Below, one piece after another: positions 4,842 to 5,958 of a DNA stretch of 5,958 nt. The first letter of the stretch is position 1, and each line of letters begins with the position of its first letter. The DNA is taken from the NCBI GenBank assembly GCA_964479275.1, contig CAYZLR010000143.1, positions 1-5,958 on the forward strand, in the 5' to 3' direction. Both the position numbers and the translations under genes were made by a program. Source of the DNA: CALLPQ01 sp964479275. Its GTDB lineage: Bacteria > Pseudomonadota > Alphaproteobacteria > Caulobacterales > Parvularculaceae. A model generated the notes under the pieces. That model ran no database searches, had not been told where the DNA came from, and was given only the letters and a program-made list of their open reading frames with translations.

Positions 4842-5958
4842 ATGAATTTTCTTCAAAACGTCGACAACATGGTCGCTAAAGCCGCTTCCCATCTACCGAT
4901 GGTAGATGGACTTTTCGAAAAAATCCGTGTGTGTAACTCGGTATATAAGGTCTGTTTTGGTGTCAGACTCAGAGGGGCTATCCACACATTCACTGGTTAC
5001 AGGGCTGTACATTCCGAACATATCGAACCGGTCAAAGGCGGTATTCGTTACTCTCCTAATGTCAACATGCAGGAAGTGGAAGCTCTCGCGGCCCTGATGT
5101 CATATAAATGCGCGCTGACAGAAATTCCTTTCGGCGGATCGAAAGGCGGAATTTGCCTTAATCCGAAGGAATGGGAGGCTCATGAGCTGGAACGCATTAC
5201 ACGACGTTTCACTTATGAGCTGTCAAAGCGAGGCCTGATCAGCCCTTCGATGAATGTTCCCGCTCCAGATATGGGAACAGGAGAGCAGGAAATGGCCTGG
5301 ATGGCAGACGAATATGGGCGACTACATCCCAATGACATCAACAAGCGCGCTTGTGTAACAGGCAAACCTGTGATCTGCGGCGGCATTGCCGGACGGCTAG
5401 AGGCAACGGGGCGCGGCGTGCAATATGCACTTCGTCATTTCTTCCGATATCCGGATGATGTTCGTGCTCATGAAATGTCAGGTGACCTGCAGGGAAAGCG
5501 AGTTATAGTTCAAGGTCTGGGTAATGTCGGTTACCACGCAGCTCTGTTTCTATCCGAAGAAGATGGCGCAGTCATAACGACAGTATGTGAACGAGAAGGC
5601 TATTTGCACTCCTCAGGCGGCCTGAATGTACGGGCGGTCAAGAAATACCGGGAGGCCAATGGCACGCTGGACGGTTTCCCAGGCGCAAAATTTCATGACA
5701 ATCCACTCTCAGGTCTGGAAATTGAGTGTGATATACTCATACCCGCTGCTGTTGAGGGGGTAATCAACCGCGACAATGCAGGGAAGCTGGACTGCAAGGT
5801 CATTATTGAAGCCGCGAACGGCCCCATAACATATGCGGCTGACAAGGTCCTGCAAAACAAGGGAGTCTGCATCATTCCTGATCTTTACGCCAATGCGGGA
5901 GGCGTAACAGTTTCATATTTCGAGTGGACGCGAAATCTGGGGCAGATGAAGCTCGGAA
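4842..5958 (+). CDS. gdhA: glutamate dehydrogenase (Glu/Leu/Phe/Val dehydrogenase family), 3' end outside the window
   Basis: This cytosolic enzyme interconverts glutamate with 2-oxoglutarate and ammonia using NAD(P). The 372 visible residues run without a stop to the window edge; family members are usually about 410-480 residues, so the C-terminus is missing. The start ATG 4842 follows GGGGAGAG at 4831-4838. The substrate domain shows VKGGIRYSP (64-72), MSYKCAL (86-92) and PFGGSKGG (96-103), with Lys65, Lys89 and catalytic Lys101, then VPAPDMGTGE with the catalytic Asp143. The Rossmann domain has GLGNVG at 225-230, an acidic CERE after the second strand (about 244-247) that suggests NAD rather than NADP preference, and EAANGP and IPDLYANAGGVTVSYFEW near the visible end. 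Glutamate rather than leucine or phenylalanine as substrate is favoured by these motifs but not proven. It is divergent from the Lrp-family gene, a common pairing for amino-acid catabolic enzymes. An assignment to a leucine/valine dehydrogenase is less likely given the length and motifs. Confidence 0.93.
   Translation, partial: MNFLQNVDNMVAKAASHLPMVDGLFEKIRVCNSVYKVCFGVRLRGAIHTFTGYRAVHSEHIEPVKGGIRYSPNVNMQEVEALAALMSYKCALTEIPFGGSKGGICLNPKEWEAHELERITRRFTYELSKRGLISPSMNVPAPDMGTGEQEMAWMADEYGRLHPNDINKRACVTGKPVICGGIAGRLEATGRGVQYALRHFFRYPDDVRAHEMSGDLQGKRVIVQGLGNVGYHAALFLSEEDGAVITTVCEREGYLHSSGGLNVRAVKKYREANGTLDGFPGAKFHDNPLSGLEIECDILIPAAVEGVINRDNAGKLDCKVIIEAANGPITYAADKVLQNKGVCIIPDLYANAGGVTVSYFEWTRNLGQMKLG

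Noticed and set aside
4906..5097. 63-codon plus-strand reading frame
   Set aside because: Out-of-frame shadow of the glutamate dehydrogenase gene, whose true frame starts at 4842.
5693..5875. 60-codon minus-strand reading frame
   Set aside because: Antisense shadow of the conserved Rossmann domain of glutamate dehydrogenase.

Overview
The window looks like bacterial chromosome, most likely from an alphaproteobacterium of moderate to low GC. That guess rests on the style of the glutamate dehydrogenase and the serine dehydratase and is not firm. Both ends carry amino-acid catabolism genes. The roughly 2.5 kb between them looks like accessory DNA: small unrecognised genes, a GC-rich patch, a long AT-rich stretch with no credible gene, and a decayed transposase.

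Left end (1-1680): an upstream region with a perfect 12-bp palindrome and a short hairpin leads into a complete, intact one-chain L-serine ammonia-lyase (sdaA). All four cysteines of the iron-sulfur enzyme are present, including the C-terminal one.

Middle (1681-4242): three small same-strand genes follow closely: an unrecognised 57-residue protein, an unrecognised 140-residue protein, and a 72-residue protein that resembles the DUF3892 family. The last has an unusual start, overlapped by a 22-codon reading frame that has the better ribosome binding site. Next comes a sharply GC-rich patch ending in a possible 50-residue protein. About 860 bases of AT-rich DNA follow, with several inverted repeats, the best being 12 bp, perfect, with arms 40 bases apart. 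This part ends in the last 81 codons of an IS3-type transposase, a clear pseudogene.

Right end (4243-5958): an Lrp/AsnC-family regulator on the minus strand is divergent from a glutamate dehydrogenase gene that runs off the window. The short gap between them contains two AT-rich palindromes suited to an Lrp-type operator. Serine dehydratase makes pyruvate and ammonia, and glutamate dehydrogenase makes 2-oxoglutarate and ammonia. An amino-acid-sensing regulator next to them fits a locus for using amino acids as carbon and nitrogen sources. Control of gdh by the Lrp-like protein is a reasonable inference from the layout; control of sdaA is more speculative.

No CRISPR array, tRNA, rRNA or recognisable defence system was seen. 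The least explained parts are the three-gene cluster at 1769-2662 and the structured AT-rich stretch at 3039-3903.
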